Assembly (NCBI RefSeq): GCF_002736105.1
Contig: NZ_CP024123.1
Span: forward strand, 4,168,001-4,232,000
Reading direction: 5' to 3'
DNA: 64,000 nt
Source: Solibacillus sp. R5-41
GTDB lineage: Bacteria; Bacillota; Bacilli; Bacillales_A; Planococcaceae
The notes below the pieces were generated by a model. That model did not search any database, was not told where the DNA came from, and worked only from the letters and a program-made list of their open reading frames with translations. A program made the position numbers and the translations under genes. This document shows, piece after piece, positions 41,777 to 52,194 of the stretch. Positions within the stretch are counted from its first letter, which is position 1; the number at the start of each line of letters is the position of its first letter.

Positions 41777-43321
41777 TTAGAAGAAGCCTAAGCGGTTTTC
41801 ATCATAACTCACAAGTAAGTTTTTCGTTTGTTGGTAATGACCAAGCATCATCTTATGATTCTCACGCCCAACACCCGACATTTTATAGCCGCCAAATGCT
41901 GCATGTGCAGGATATGCGTGATAACAGTTTGTCCATACGCGTCCAGCTTGAATTCCACGTCCGAAGCGGTATGCAGTATTCATATCTCGCGTCCAAACAC
42001 CTGAGCCTAGACCATACAATGTATCATTCGCAATTTCTAACGCTTCTTCCTTCGTTTTAAATGTCGTTACCGCTACAACGGGACCGAAAATCTCCTCTTG
42101 GAAAATACGCATTTTATTATTACCTTTAAACACAGTTGGCTTAATATAGTAGCCTTCTGCATAATCGCCACCTAGGTCATTTCTTTCACCACCGATTAAA
42201 CATTCTGCGCCTTCTTCTTTTCCAATTTGTAAATAAGATTGGATTTTTTCCATCTGTTCAGAAGATGCTTGAGCGCCCATCATAGTGTTTGGATCCAGTG
42301 GGTTTCCTGTTTGAATCGCTTCTACACGCTTTAATACACGTTCCATAAATTTCTCATAAATCGACTCTTGAATAAGTGCACGAGATGGACATGTACATAC
42401 TTCTCCCTGATTAAGTGCAAATAATACAAAGCCTTCTACTGCCTTATCTAAAAATGCATCGTCTGCATCCATAATGTCTTCAAAGAATATATTCGGGGAT
42501 TTCCCACCAAGCTCTAATGTCGCAGGAATTAAATTTTGTGATGCGTATTGCATAATTAAGCGTCCCGTCGTCGTTTCACCAGTAAAGGCAATTTTACCGA
42601 TACGCGGGCTTGATGCTAACGGTTTTCCAGCCTCTAAGCCGAAACCATTTACAATATTTAACACTCCAGGAGGTAATAAATCTCCAATTAACTCCGCTAA
42701 TACTAAAATAGAAGTCGGTGTTTGCTCAGCCGGTTTAAGAACAACGCAGTTTCCAGCAGCTAGTGCTGGTGCTAGCTTCCATACTGCCATCAACAACGGG
42801 AAGTTCCAAGGGATAATCTGTCCGACTACACCAATTGGCTCATGGAAATGATAGGCAACCGTATTGTCATCTATCTGGCTAAGTGAGCCTTCTTGCGCTC
42901 TTAATACTCCAGCAAAATAACGGAAGTGATCAATCGCAAGTGGCAAATCGGCATTTAATGTTTCACGGATTGCTTTACCATTGTCCCAAGTTTCCGCAAC
43001 GGCTAGCATTTCTAAATTTTGTTCGATACGATCCGCAATTTTTAACAAAATATTACTTCGCTCAGTAGCCGATGTAATTCCCCAAGCATCTTTTGCTGCA
43101 TGAGCTGCATCTAAAGCTAATTCAATATCCGCTTCTGTTGAACGAGCAACTTTTGTGAATACTTTACCAGTTACTGGTGTAACGTTGTCAAAATACTCAC
43201 CATTTGTCGGTGCAACCCATTCTCCACCAATAAAATTGTCATAGCGTTCCTTAAAATGTACGAGCGCACCTTCCGTATTTGGATTTGCATAAACGTTTGT
43301 CATTACATTAACCTCTGTCAT
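41777..43321 (-). CDS. Aldehyde dehydrogenase, ExaC/acetaldehyde type
   Basis: 514 residues from ATG 43321, eight bases after GGGGAG. Glu in [12 protein letters not shown] and the catalytic Cys within [13 protein letters not shown] (the CTC triad typical of the AldA/ExaC class). Likely oxidises acetaldehyde or related aldehydes with NAD. It is the first gene of a two-gene unit with DUF779. Confidence 0.9.
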   Translation of the reverse strand: MTEVNVMTNVYANPNTEGALVHFKERYDNFIGGEWVAPTNGEYFDNVTPVTGKVFTKVARSTEADIELALDAAHAAKDAWGITSATERSNILLKIADRIEQNLEMLAVAETWDNGKAIRETLNADLPLAIDHFRYFAGVLRAQEGSLSQIDDNTVAYHFHEPIGVVGQIIPWNFPLLMAVWKLAPALAAGNCVVLKPAEQTPTSILVLAELIGDLLPPGVLNIVNGFGLEAGKPLASSPRIGKIAFTGETTTGRLIMQYASQNLIPATLELGGKSPNIFFEDIMDADDAFLDKAVEGFVLFALNQGEVCTCPSRALIQESIYEKFMERVLKRVEAIQTGNPLDPNTMMGAQASSEQMEKIQSYLQIGKEEGAECLIGGERNDLGGDYAEGYYIKPTVFKGNNKMRIFQEEIFGPVVAVTTFKTKEEALEIANDTLYGLGSGVWTRDMNTAYRFGRGIQAGRVWTNCYHAYPAHAAFGGYKMSGVGRENHKMMLGHYQQTKNLLVSYDENRLGFF

Positions 43322-43484
43322 TGAAAATTCTCCCCTTTGCCATAATATTTTGAGCAATACCTTCTAGTAGAGTGCCATTTACGCTGAAAAGAAGACTCTA
43401 TGTAAAAGTATCTTCAATTACTATATTGTCAGAAAAGTAGAAAGATTTCAATTTTAAGCTTCACTTTTCCGAAAATTGTTTTTA

Positions 43485-43515
43485 TCAATTACACCGAGGC
43501 GAATTTATGCGTCAT
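43485..43515 (-). repeat. Decayed fragment of the intergenic repeat (left-end palindrome)
   Basis: CAATTACACCGAGGCGAATT resembles the terminal palindrome of the full copies at 36461 and 44562. Confidence 0.45.
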
Positions 43516-43555
43516 TTATTGTATACTGAATGTATTCTAATAGTAGGTGAAAATT

Positions 43556-44260
43556 ATGCGAATCAATAAATTTTTAGCAGAAACAGGTATCGTGTCTCGT
43601 CGTGGTGCAGATAAGTGGATTGAAGAAGGACGTATTTCAATTAATGGTGAACTTGCAACAATCGGAAGTCAGGTTACAGATGGCGATGATGTTTACGTTG
43701 ACGGGAAACCGGTCAAAAAAGAGGAGCAACTCGTATATATTGTGCTGAATAAACCAGTCGGCATAACGAGTACAACAGAAAAACATATCCAAGGAAATGT
43801 TGTCGACTTCGTGAATCATCCATTGCGTATTTTCCATATTGGCCGTTTGGATAAAGATTCAGAAGGGTTATTATTACTGACTAATGATGGGGATATCGTC
43901 AACGAAATTCTTCGTGCTGAAAACCATCATGAAAAAGAATATGTCGTCCAAGTGGATCAGCCCATTTCAGAAGATTTCCTTCAAGAGATGCGCTCAGGTG
44001 TTGAAATTTTAGATACGAAAACTTTGCCATGTCGTGTAGAAAAAATCTCGTCCCATGTTTTCAAAATCATTTTAGAGCAAGGGTTAAACCGTCAAATTCG
44101 ACGTATGTGTTCTGCGCTTGGCTATTCTGTAAAACGACTGCAACGTATACGCATCATGAACATTCGTATAGGCAATTTAAAAGTTGGCCAGTGGCGCGAT
44201 TTAACTAATACAGAAAAAGATGAACTATTTACACTGCTAAACTATACACCAAAACAATAA
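43556..44260 (+). CDS. rluF: 23S rRNA pseudouridine synthase, RluF type
   Basis: 234 residues from ATG 43556, after AGGTG. S4 domain (2-60) then RsuA/RluB/E/F catalytic domain with GRLDKDSEGLLLLTNDGD, where the Asp is the nucleophile, and the C-terminal GLNRQIRRMCSALGYSVKRLQRIRI signature. RluF-type target U2604 is inferred from family. It is the only plus-strand gene between 39.1 and 55.4 kb. Confidence 0.85.
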   Translation: MRINKFLAETGIVSRRGADKWIEEGRISINGELATIGSQVTDGDDVYVDGKPVKKEEQLVYIVLNKPVGITSTTEKHIQGNVVDFVNHPLRIFHIGRLDKDSEGLLLLTNDGDIVNEILRAENHHEKEYVVQVDQPISEDFLQEMRSGVEILDTKTLPCRVEKISSHVFKIILEQGLNRQIRRMCSALGYSVKRLQRIRIMNIRIGNLKVGQWRDLTNTEKDELFTLLNYTPKQ

Positions 44261-44311
44261 AAATTTTGCTAGTTCTAATAAGCCCGTTTTACAACAATAT
44301 TACTCGAATTA

Positions 44312-44353
44312 AAAAAGCCAAAACGCGATTTTAAATCTACGTTTTGGCTTTTT
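44312..44353 (+). terminator. Terminator after rluF
   Basis: AAGCCAAAACG and CGTTTTGGCTT flank a 14-base loop, followed by a T run. Confidence 0.85.
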
Positions 44354-44372
44354 TACTTTAGGGACAGCCACA

Positions 44373-44562
44373 GTTTAACTTTTTCAGCAAAAGTCCTCCA
44401 CTTCTATAAATGGCAGATGGATGCCAAGTATACCCTTAATTCAGTGGGGGTTCAAACCAGAACTGAATCAAGTTAAAGCCCCCGGCGGATATCACAGTTT
44501 TTTAGAGGAGTTTTCGAGCAAACTCGAAAAAATCTGGACGCAATTACGCCGAGGGGTAATTC
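44373..44562 (-). repeat. Full-length copy B of the intergenic structured repeat
   Basis: Inverted relative to copy A. It has the hairpin TTTTCGAG/CTCGAAAA, and the outer stem joins TTTAACTTTTTCAG (44374-44387) to CTGAATCAAGTTAAA (44463-44477). It lies between the rluF terminator and the end of livF. No protein is encoded. Confidence 0.85.
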
Positions 44563-44566
44563 ATTT

Positions 44567-45274
44567 TTATAAACCACCTAAATAAGCTGCTTTTACTTCA
44601 TCACTTTCCTGTAGCTCTTTTGCTGTTCCTGAAAGGACGATTTTCCCTGTTTCTAATACATAGGCACGATGCGCAACTGATAAGGCCATATTCGCATTTT
44701 GCTCAACTAATAGCACAGTTGTTCCTTCCTTGTTCACCATTTCAATAATGTTAAAGATATTTTTCACCATAAGCGGTGCAAGCCCCATTGACGGCTCATC
44801 CATAATGATTAGTTTCGGTTTAGCCATTAGTGCGCGTCCCATCGCCAACATTTGCTGCTCGCCACCAGATAACGTACCGGATTGCTGCTTACGACGTTCC
44901 AGTAAACGCGGGAATAACTCGTAAACATGCGCCATATCTTTTTTAATCCCGTCACGATCATTTCGTAAATAAGCACCAAGCTCCAAGTTTTCCTCTACCG
45001 TCATATTTGCAAATACTCGGCGACCTTCTGGTACATGTGAGATTCCTGCTTTTACAATAGATTGTGCCGCCTTGCCATCAATTGCTGAACCTAAATATTC
45101 AATCGACCCACGCTTTGGCTTTAATAGTCCAGAAATTGTTTTGAGTAATGTACTTTTTCCTGCACCATTCGCACCAATTAACGTTACAATTTCACCTTCA
45201 TTTACTTCGAGGGAGATTCCTTTTAACGCTTGAATATTGCCGTAATACACGTCGATGTCATTCACTTTTAGCAT
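44567..45274 (-). CDS. livF: Branched-chain amino acid ABC transporter ATPase LivF
   Basis: 235 residues from ATG 45274, ten bases after GAGGAGG. Walker A GANGAGKST, signature LSGGEQQMLAMGRAL, Walker B LIIMDEPSMG. Last gene of livJ-H-M-G-F; starts one base after livG ends. Confidence 0.95.
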   Translation of the reverse strand: MLKVNDIDVYYGNIQALKGISLEVNEGEIVTLIGANGAGKSTLLKTISGLLKPKRGSIEYLGSAIDGKAAQSIVKAGISHVPEGRRVFANMTVEENLELGAYLRNDRDGIKKDMAHVYELFPRLLERRKQQSGTLSGGEQQMLAMGRALMAKPKLIIMDEPSMGLAPLMVKNIFNIIEMVNKEGTTVLLVEQNANMALSVAHRAYVLETGKIVLSGTAKELQESDEVKAAYLGGL

Positions 45275-45275
45275 A

Positions 45276-46049
45276 TTATTCTGCAACCTCCTCACCAAGA
45301 TACGCTTCAATTACCTTTGGGTTTGAACGAATTTCTGCTGGTGTTCCATCCGCAATTAATTGCCCATGATCCAACACATAGATTCGCTCACAAATTCCCA
45401 TAACTAAGTTCATATCATGTTCTATCAGTAAAATCGTTAAGTTAAATTCCTTACGAACAAAGGAGATTAATTCCATTAAATCATGTGTTTCCTGAGGATT
45501 CATTCCTGCTGCTGGCTCATCTAGTAACAGCAGCTTTGGCCCTGCTGCAAGCGCACGTGCAATTTCTAAACGACGTTGCATCCCATACGGCAAGTTTTTG
45601 GCAAGTTCGTCACGGAAACTATCTAGACCAAATATTTTTAAAAATGCTAATGATTCCTCTTCCATTTTGGCCTCGCCTGAAAAATGATTTGGCAGGCGAA
45701 AAATACTCGATAATACATTATGTTTTGCGAGTCCGTGGTTCGCTACTTTTACGTTATCTAACACAGACAACTCTTTAAACAGTCGAATATTTTGGAATGT
45801 ACGGCTAATTCCTTGTCTTGTTACTTTATAAGGGTCTAATCCACCAATCGATTTCCCATTAAATAGAACTGATCCTTCTGTCGGAGCATAGACACCCGTT
45901 AGCATATTAAATGTTGTCGTTTTACCAGCACCGTTCGGACCGATCAAACCAATTAGCTCTCCTTGATTCATGTACAAGTTCACATTTTGTACAGCCTTTA
46001 GTCCGCCAAATTGGATGCCTAGATTTTCAACTTTAAGAAGTGCACTCAT
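45276..46049 (-). CDS. livG: Branched-chain amino acid ABC transporter ATPase LivG
   Basis: 257 residues: Walker A GPNGAGKTT, Walker B LLLLDEPAAGMNPQET and the long LivG-specific insertion near SGEAKMEEESLAFLK. Signature reads LPYGMQRRLEIARAL, as usual for LivG. Overlaps livM by four bases. Confidence 0.95.
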   Translation of the reverse strand: MSALLKVENLGIQFGGLKAVQNVNLYMNQGELIGLIGPNGAGKTTTFNMLTGVYAPTEGSVLFNGKSIGGLDPYKVTRQGISRTFQNIRLFKELSVLDNVKVANHGLAKHNVLSSIFRLPNHFSGEAKMEEESLAFLKIFGLDSFRDELAKNLPYGMQRRLEIARALAAGPKLLLLDEPAAGMNPQETHDLMELISFVRKEFNLTILLIEHDMNLVMGICERIYVLDHGQLIADGTPAEIRSNPKVIEAYLGEEVAE

Positions 46050-46984
46050 ATACGTGTCCCTCCCTTTTTCCCAAACTTAAAGAGGTGTGTAATCTCTTTC
46101 GTTCCCATCAACCCGGTTGGACGGTAAAGCATGACTAAAATTAAGACTAAAGAATAAATAATCATACGCGTCTCTGGGAAGCCTTGTAAGTAAGTAGAGA
46201 TTGCCGTTAAGAAAATCGCCGCTATTACTGAACCGGATAAACTACCTAATCCACCTAGTACAACGAAAATTAAAATATCAAATGATTTTAAAAAGCCAAA
46301 AGCAGTTGGTTGGATAATATAGAAGTTATGCGCATAGATTGCACCTGCAACTCCTGCAAAGAAAGATCCAATCGTAAAGGCAATAACTTTATAGTAAGTT
46401 GTATTAATTCCCATCGCATCGGCCGCTATTTCATCTTCACGAACGGCTATACATGCACGTCCATGGCGTGATTTTGTAAAATTAGAAATGACTAATATCG
46501 TAATAAATACACCAAAGAATGCATATGTCCAAGTGGATTGATGCGTCACTTGCATTCCCGCTGCGCCACCAACATAATCAATATTGACAAACACAATACG
46601 AATGATTTCTGCAAATCCTAAAGTTGCAATTGCTAAATAGTCCCCCTTTAAACGTAAGGACGGAATTCCTACTAAAAGACCCGCAAGTGCTGAAACAACA
46701 GCTCCTATTAAAATCGCTGTAACGAACGGCATCCCGAATTTCATTGTACAAATTGCGGAAATATAAGCACCTACAGCTAAAAAACCTGCATGACCAATTG
46801 AGAATTGACCTGTTATTCCGATAACAACATGTAAACTAACTGCTAGCATAATATTAATACACATCGTAATTAACATGTTTTGGCTAGCATAACTAACCAT
46901 ATTCCCACTAATTAAAAATTGAACGACTGCATAGATTACTAGCGCTAGTGCGAGATAACTCCAAAAAACTTTTGACTTTTTCAT
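46046..46984 (-). CDS. livM: Branched-chain amino acid ABC transporter permease LivM
   Basis: 312-residue multi-span permease with about eight hydrophobic helices and the LivM loop HGRACIAVREDEIAADAMGIN that contacts the ATPases. Eleven bases after livH. Confidence 0.93.
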   Translation of the reverse strand: MKKSKVFWSYLALALVIYAVVQFLISGNMVSYASQNMLITMCINIMLAVSLHVVIGITGQFSIGHAGFLAVGAYISAICTMKFGMPFVTAILIGAVVSALAGLLVGIPSLRLKGDYLAIATLGFAEIIRIVFVNIDYVGGAAGMQVTHQSTWTYAFFGVFITILVISNFTKSRHGRACIAVREDEIAADAMGINTTYYKVIAFTIGSFFAGVAGAIYAHNFYIIQPTAFGFLKSFDILIFVVLGGLGSLSGSVIAAIFLTAISTYLQGFPETRMIIYSLVLILVMLYRPTGLMGTKEITHLFKFGKKGGTRI

Positions 46985-46995
46985 ACGCTATCCAC

Positions 46996-47871
46996 CTACA
47001 CTTTCTCTCGAGCATTTTTACCGAAAATACCCGATGGTCGTATAATTAAAATAAGTATTAAAATAACAAATGCCGCTGCATCGCGCCATAAAGAGTAGCC
47101 TAATGCGGATACGATTGTTTCTACCACACCTAGTACTAAACCGCCGACCATCGCACCTGGAATAATTCCAATTCCACCAAGTACGGCTGCAATGAACGCT
47201 TTAATCCCTGGTAAAACCCCCATCAACGGGTCAATACGCGTATAATAAATACCGAAAATTACGCCTGCTGCACCTGCTAATGCTGAACCAATTGCAAATG
47301 TTGCCGAAATGGTATTATCAACGTTAATACCCATTAATCGCGCTGCGTCTGCATCATGAGATACTGCACGCATGGCTTTCCCGATTTTTGTTTTATGAAC
47401 GATAAATTGTAATAAAATCATTAAGAAAATAGAAACGGATAAAATTAAAATAGATTGCGTACTAATTTTTACACCTAAAATTTCAAAATTACTCGTTTCA
47501 AAGATTGTTGGATAAGCGGATGGTGACGCTCCTCGGAAGAAGATAACCGTATATTCAATTAGTAATGAAACCCCGATTGCTGTAATTAAAGCCGCTATGC
47601 GCGTTGCATTTCTTAAACGCTTATAAGCAACACGCTCAATAATAACTCCAATAACTGCGCATAAAATCATAGCTAAAATCAAAGCTAGAAAGACGTTCAT
47701 TTCCCAACGTGCGATCGCATAAAAGCCAATAAAGGCACCGAGCATAAATACGTCACCGTGTGCGAAGTTGATTAATTTAATTATCCCGTATACCATCGTA
47801 TAGCCCAGTGCAATAAGCGCATAGATACTACCGAGTGAAATACCATTGACAAGCTGTTGGATCCATTCCAT
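46996..47871 (-). CDS. livH: Branched-chain amino acid ABC transporter permease LivH
   Basis: 291 residues from ATG 47871, eight bases after GGAG; the GTG three codons upstream lies in that site. Multi-span permease with QQLVNGISLGSIYALIALGYTMVYGIIKLINFAHGD, the classic LivH start, and the EAA-like loop GKAMRAVSHDADAARLMGI. Confidence 0.94.
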   Translation of the reverse strand: MEWIQQLVNGISLGSIYALIALGYTMVYGIIKLINFAHGDVFMLGAFIGFYAIARWEMNVFLALILAMILCAVIGVIIERVAYKRLRNATRIAALITAIGVSLLIEYTVIFFRGASPSAYPTIFETSNFEILGVKISTQSILILSVSIFLMILLQFIVHKTKIGKAMRAVSHDADAARLMGINVDNTISATFAIGSALAGAAGVIFGIYYTRIDPLMGVLPGIKAFIAAVLGGIGIIPGAMVGGLVLGVVETIVSALGYSLWRDAAAFVILILILIIRPSGIFGKNAREKV

Positions 47872-47937
47872 AAATTTCACTCCTTTTTGTGTATGATGAA
47901 ATATGACACTATAAGAAAACTGAACCGTTCTAATCCA

Positions 47938-47975
47938 CTAAAAAAAGGAGGGCTAGTTCGCCCCCCTACTTGTTA
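47938..47975 (-). terminator. Attenuating terminator between livJ and livH
   Basis: On the minus strand GGGGGGC, GAACTA loop, GCCCTCC and seven U residues. Such an intercistronic terminator would keep binding-protein transcripts in excess over permease transcripts. Confidence 0.8.
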
Positions 47976-47980
47976 AGAAC

Positions 47981-49189
47981 TTAAGGATTAACTTTAGAGT
48001 TGAACTGTTGTTTACCATTTACGAATTCCAAAACCGTTGCAGATTTTACTGGGTTATGGAATTCATCTACTGTGAAGGTACCTGTAATTAAACTTAAGTC
48101 TTTTGTTGCAGCAAGTTGTTTTTGAATCGCTTCACTCGTAATGTCACCATCTACACGTTTAATCGCATCAACAATGAAATAAATTGAATCATAGCCTAAT
48201 GCGTGGAATGCGTTTGGTGCTTCATTATATTCTCCTTTAAATGCTTCAACGAATTTTTGAATGTTCGCATCAGGGTCCTCAGAAGAATAGTGATTTGTAA
48301 TATACGTGTTATTTAAGGCTTCAGCACCCGCTAAATCAACTAACGTTGGAGAATCCCAACCATCTGCCCCCATTAACGGGACATCAATGCCAAGATCACG
48401 GGCTTGCTTAACAATTAAGCCTACCTCTTCGTAATAACCTGGGATAAAGATGAAGTCAGGGTTTTTCCCTTTAATATTTGTTAATGTCGATTTGAAATCA
48501 ACGTCTTTTGCTACATATGCTTCTTCAGCAACGACCGTACCGCCATTTGCTACCACCGTTTCTTTAAATGAAGCAGCTAAGCCTTTTGCATAATCTGATG
48601 CATTGTCAGCAAAAATTGCAACATTTTTAGCACCTAAATCTTTCGTTGCGAAATTAGCTGCCACTGTTCCTTGGAATGGATCGATAAAGCATGTACGGAA
48701 CGCATATTCATTTACTGTCCCATTTTCATTTACCGTTACATTTGGTGAAGTACCTGATCCTGTTACCATTGGCACTTTATATTTATTTGCAATTTCAACT
48801 GTCGCTACGGAGTTACCAGAAGTAGCTGGTGCAAGCATTGCTACTACTTTTTCTTTTTCAGCTAAACGAATTGCGGCTGTCGTTGCTTCAGAGTTTTCCG
48901 ATTTATTATCAACTGTAATTAATTCAAGCTTTTTACCGTCAATACCGCCAGCTGCATTAATTTCTTCAATGGCAAGTTTTGCACCATCACCAATTGAAGA
49001 ACCATAGGATGCTACACCCCCTGATAATTCTAAGTTAGCACCAATTTTAATTACATCTGATGCGGAATTACCACTTCCACCCGAAGAGCTTGTATCACCG
49101 TCCGTATTACATCCTGCTAAAGCACCTGTCAGTAAAGCTGTTGCCATAAAAAGAGAGCCATACTTTTTCATTTTGTTTTTGTGTGTCAT
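47981..49189 (-). CDS. livJ: Branched-chain amino acid binding lipoprotein
   Basis: 402 residues. A lipoprotein signal peptide ends in LAGC with Cys27 as the lipidated residue, then a Ser/Gly-rich linker and a type I periplasmic-binding fold (IKIGANLELSGGVASYGSSIGDGAKLA). It binds Leu/Ile/Val or related ligands at the outer membrane-facing surface of the cell membrane. First gene of the operon, with its promoter at 49233-49261. Confidence 0.94.
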   Translation of the reverse strand: MTHKNKMKKYGSLFMATALLTGALAGCNTDGDTSSSGGSGNSASDVIKIGANLELSGGVASYGSSIGDGAKLAIEEINAAGGIDGKKLELITVDNKSENSEATTAAIRLAEKEKVVAMLAPATSGNSVATVEIANKYKVPMVTGSGTSPNVTVNENGTVNEYAFRTCFIDPFQGTVAANFATKDLGAKNVAIFADNASDYAKGLAASFKETVVANGGTVVAEEAYVAKDVDFKSTLTNIKGKNPDFIFIPGYYEEVGLIVKQARDLGIDVPLMGADGWDSPTLVDLAGAEALNNTYITNHYSSEDPDANIQKFVEAFKGEYNEAPNAFHALGYDSIYFIVDAIKRVDGDITSEAIQKQLAATKDLSLITGTFTVDEFHNPVKSATVLEFVNGKQQFNSKVNP

Positions 49190-49220
49190 TGTTATTCCCC
49201 CTAAACACTTTAGTTGTTAG

Positions 49221-49235
49221 ATATTTCAGATAATT
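49221..49235. promoter_or_regulatory. CodY-like box overlapping the liv -10 region
   Basis: ATATTTCAGATAATT matches the CodY motif AATTTTCWGAAAATT with three mismatches and overlaps the -10 element, so bound CodY would block initiation. Confidence 0.6.
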
Positions 49236-49261
49236 ATACCGAACATCTAGTACCTTCACAA
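49233..49261 (-). promoter_or_regulatory. liv operon promoter
   Basis: TTGTGA (49256-49261), 17-base spacer, TATAAT (49233-49238) on the minus strand, sigma-A type, 44 bases upstream of livJ. Confidence 0.8.
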
Positions 49262-49272
49262 TCTATTTTTTA

Positions 49273-49287
49273 AATTTTCAGAATAAA
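49273..49287. promoter_or_regulatory. CodY-like box upstream of the liv -35
   Basis: AATTTTCAGAATAAA matches the motif with three mismatches; eleven bases upstream of the -35. Confidence 0.55.
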
Positions 49288-49361
49288 AAAGGTATGACCT
49301 TTGACACTGAATTATTCTAACTTCTGTATTGTAAGGGAAACTTTATTTTTAGTCTAGTGTG

Positions 49362-49376
49362 ATTTTTCTGTAAATT
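49362..49376. promoter_or_regulatory. Distal CodY-like box
   Basis: ATTTTTCTGTAAATT matches AATTTTCWGAAAATT at 13 of 15 positions, about 100 bases upstream of the liv promoter. Confidence 0.55.
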
Positions 49377-49449
49377 TAGTATTTTCTAATTAATTTCAAT
49401 TTATTCTTACTACTTTTGTAGTTTTTCCAATACAAGGCATCAATTTCAT

Positions 49450-50049
49450 TTAGGGCATTCGAAATACGACAATCCGTTCATTCTCATTTTTTTCATTCAT
49501 CAATTTGATTTCTATAAGAAAATTTAATGCTAATTCCTGCTGTAAATAAAGCATGTACTCTGGCGCGGGATAATATAAAATAACATCTACTACACGCTTT
49601 TTTCGTTCAATTGAATCAAAGATATGGTTCATCACCTGTCGAAAAACATGAATAGAAAATGGATTAAAAAAGAAAAATACATTGTCCTTGTCTGCTATTT
49701 TATAGGTTTCTGCTAGCTTATTAATAAATTGAATGGACTCACCTTTTCTTTTGAACTTCTTTAAATATTGCTCGCGGTTATGCTCAGCCTCTACAAAAAA
49801 CTTTTGGTCCATCTCAATTCCTACTACTGGTATTTGAAATTGATGGTGGATATAAATCGGCACACGGCCTTTCCCGCATCCGATATCTACTAAACATGCA
49901 TTTTCAGGTAATATGTAGTGCTCAAATAATTGTTCTAATCCGCTGTATGGGGTCGGCTCATAGCGATGGTACTGGGCTAACTTTGGAAAACCATACTGAT
50001 TGCCCGATGTATTAATATTTAGTAACTTTTCATACTGCTGCTCATTCAT
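49450..50049 (-). CDS. Class I SAM-dependent methyltransferase
   Basis: 199 residues with the SAM loop LVDIGCGKGRVPIYIHH (about 53-69) and EMDQ as the following acidic motif. The motif IV position reads FFFNPFS, which is atypical for N- or C-methyltransferases. Start 11 bases after ogt, so the two are probably one transcript. Target unknown. Confidence 0.8.
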   Translation of the reverse strand: MNEQQYEKLLNINTSGNQYGFPKLAQYHRYEPTPYSGLEQLFEHYILPENACLVDIGCGKGRVPIYIHHQFQIPVVGIEMDQKFFVEAEHNREQYLKKFKRKGESIQFINKLAETYKIADKDNVFFFFNPFSIHVFRQVMNHIFDSIERKKRVVDVILYYPAPEYMLYLQQELALNFLIEIKLMNEKNENERIVVFRMP

Positions 50050-50059
50050 TTAATCATTC

Positions 50060-50533
50060 CTATTCTTTTGCCATTTTTTGCTCATGCATAAGCAGCCATT
50101 CTTTACGCCATAGACCGCCAGCATAACCCGTTAGTTTGCCATTTGCTCCAATAATTCGATGGCATGGCACAATAATACTTATTGGATTTTTTCCATTCGT
50201 TGTTCCTACTGCACGTACAGCCTTTTCATTGCCTACTTTAATTGCAATATCTTTATAAGATTCGGTTTTGGCAAAAGGTACCGTCGTTAAAGCAGTCCAA
50301 ACACTTTTCTGAAAGTCTGTGCCATACATTTCATATGGAACGGTAAATTTCGTACGCTCGCCGTTAAAATATTGTATTAGTTGTTCATAGCAATCTTTCA
50401 ATACAGTCGGTGTTTCGCTTGTTTGCTCATGGATTGTTTCTTCTCGATCAACAAATAACACCGCTGTAATTGCGTTCTCTGTGCTCGTAATTTCAACCAT
50501 TCCTAGTGGTGATGAAACATCTAATCGATACAT
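50060..50533 (-). CDS. ogt: Methylated-DNA--protein-cysteine methyltransferase
   Basis: 157 residues. Suicide repair of O6-alkylguanine: catalytic Cys in IIVPCHRIIG, the Asn/helix-turn-helix region preceding it, and the C-terminal TGYAGGLWRKEWLL. It is the Ogt short form without an Ada zinc domain. Confidence 0.95.
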   Translation of the reverse strand: MYRLDVSSPLGMVEITSTENAITAVLFVDREETIHEQTSETPTVLKDCYEQLIQYFNGERTKFTVPYEMYGTDFQKSVWTALTTVPFAKTESYKDIAIKVGNEKAVRAVGTTNGKNPISIIVPCHRIIGANGKLTGYAGGLWRKEWLLMHEQKMAKE

Positions 50534-50661
50534 ATATTCCCCTCGGTTTTAAATAAGATTATTCTGCTAAATTTCTGTTCATTAATATACAGATTATGCA
50601 ATAGAATGGCATGTCTCGTACCAAATAATACGGCAGTTTTCTTCGTTTATACAAAAAAGAG

Positions 50662-50702
50662 AACCTTTTATCATTATTTGATTAAAGGTTCCCTTTATTT
50701 TA
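50662..50702 (-). terminator. Terminator after mqo
   Basis: GAACCTTT and AAAGGTTC arms flank a 15-base AT loop; U run on the minus strand. Confidence 0.75.
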
Positions 50703-50709
50703 CTATGAA

Positions 50710-52194
50710 TTAGTTTTTGTGTAAGCCTAATGTTTCAGCAGTTGAAGCATGAATTTGTTCAATAAGCTCTGGATTTTCGCCAAGTTTCTTGCCATATGAA
50801 GGAATCATTTCTTTAATCTTTGGTTCCCAATTTTTAACTTCCTCTGGGAAACATTGTTTGATTACCTTTATCATAACCGAAACTGCTGTTGAAGCACCTG
50901 GAGATGCACCAAGTAATGCGGCAATTGAACCATCGTGTGCACTTACAACTTCTGTACCGAATTGTAATGTACCTTTACCTGCGGCTGTATCTTTAATTAC
51001 TTGTACGCGTTGACCAGCTACAATAACTTCCCAATCTTCACTTTTCGCTCCTGGAACGAAATTACGTAATTCTTCAACACGTTTTTCTTTTGATAATAAT
51101 ACTTGACCGATTAAATAACTTGTTAAGTCCATGTTTTTCGCACCACAAGCTAATAATGTAACTAAGTTATGCGGTTTTACAGTTGCGATTAAGTCCATGT
51201 TTGAGCCCGTTTTTAAGAATTTAGGTGAGAATCCAGCAAATGGACCGAATAATAATGATTTTTTACCATCGATATAACGTGTATCCAAGTGAGGTACTGA
51301 CATTGGTGGTGCACCAACTGCCGCTTTACCGTACACTTTTGCATGATGTTGTTCGACGATTTCTTGATTGTTACATACTAAGAATAGACCACTAATAGGG
51401 AATCCACCGATGTGCTTACTTTCAGGGATACCTGTTTTTTGTAGTAACTCTAAGCTACCACCACCAGCACCTAAGAATACAAACTTAGCTGAATGATACT
51501 CCATTTTGTGGGTTTCTTTGTCATGTACTTTCACTTCCCAAGTACCATCAGGCATGCGTTTTAAACCTTTAACGCTATGGTTATAATTCACATTTACATC
51601 TTGGTTTTGTAAATTCGTGATTAACATACGTGTTAATGAACCGAAATTTACATCCGTACCTGAATCGATTTTTGTAGCAGCAATCGGTTCACTTGATTTA
51701 CGGCCGTTCATAATTAATGGAATCCATTGTTTTAATGTCGCAGGATCCTCTGAAAATTCCATTCCTTTGAATAGTGGATTTCCAATCATTGTTTCATGAC
51801 GCTTTTTTAAATACTCAACATTTTTCTCACCTTGAACCATACTCATATGAGGTATTGGCATAATAAAATCTTGAGGATTTTTAATTTGTTTGTTTTTCAC
51901 AAGATGGGACCAAAATTGTAGTGAATCTTGGAATTGTTCATTTACTGCAATTGCTTTTGTAATATCAATAGAGCCATCTGACTTTTCACTTGTATAGTTA
52001 AGCTCACATAATGCAGCATGACCTGTACCTGCATTGTTTAATTCGTGAGAGCTTTCCTCGCCTGCTTTACCTAACTGCTCAAATACTGTGATTTTCCAAT
52101 CGGGTGCTAATTCTTTAAGCATTGTACCTAAAGTCGCACTCATAATACCGGCACCAATTAAGATAACGTCTGATTTAATATGCTTGTTACTCAT
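50710..52194 (-). CDS. mqo: Malate:quinone oxidoreductase
   Basis: 494 residues, FAD-dependent membrane-associated enzyme that oxidises malate to oxaloacetate with quinone. FAD-binding start [19 protein letters not shown], and the Mqo blocks [21 protein letters not shown] and [16 protein letters not shown] are typical. A single gene with its own terminator. Paired in function with glcB, which also feeds malate. Confidence 0.96.
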   Translation of the reverse strand: MSNKHIKSDVILIGAGIMSATLGTMLKELAPDWKITVFEQLGKAGEESSHELNNAGTGHAALCELNYTSEKSDGSIDITKAIAVNEQFQDSLQFWSHLVKNKQIKNPQDFIMPIPHMSMVQGEKNVEYLKKRHETMIGNPLFKGMEFSEDPATLKQWIPLIMNGRKSSEPIAATKIDSGTDVNFGSLTRMLITNLQNQDVNVNYNHSVKGLKRMPDGTWEVKVHDKETHKMEYHSAKFVFLGAGGGSLELLQKTGIPESKHIGGFPISGLFLVCNNQEIVEQHHAKVYGKAAVGAPPMSVPHLDTRYIDGKKSLLFGPFAGFSPKFLKTGSNMDLIATVKPHNLVTLLACGAKNMDLTSYLIGQVLLSKEKRVEELRNFVPGAKSEDWEVIVAGQRVQVIKDTAAGKGTLQFGTEVVSAHDGSIAALLGASPGASTAVSVMIKVIKQCFPEEVKNWEPKIKEMIPSYGKKLGENPELIEQIHASTAETLGLHKN

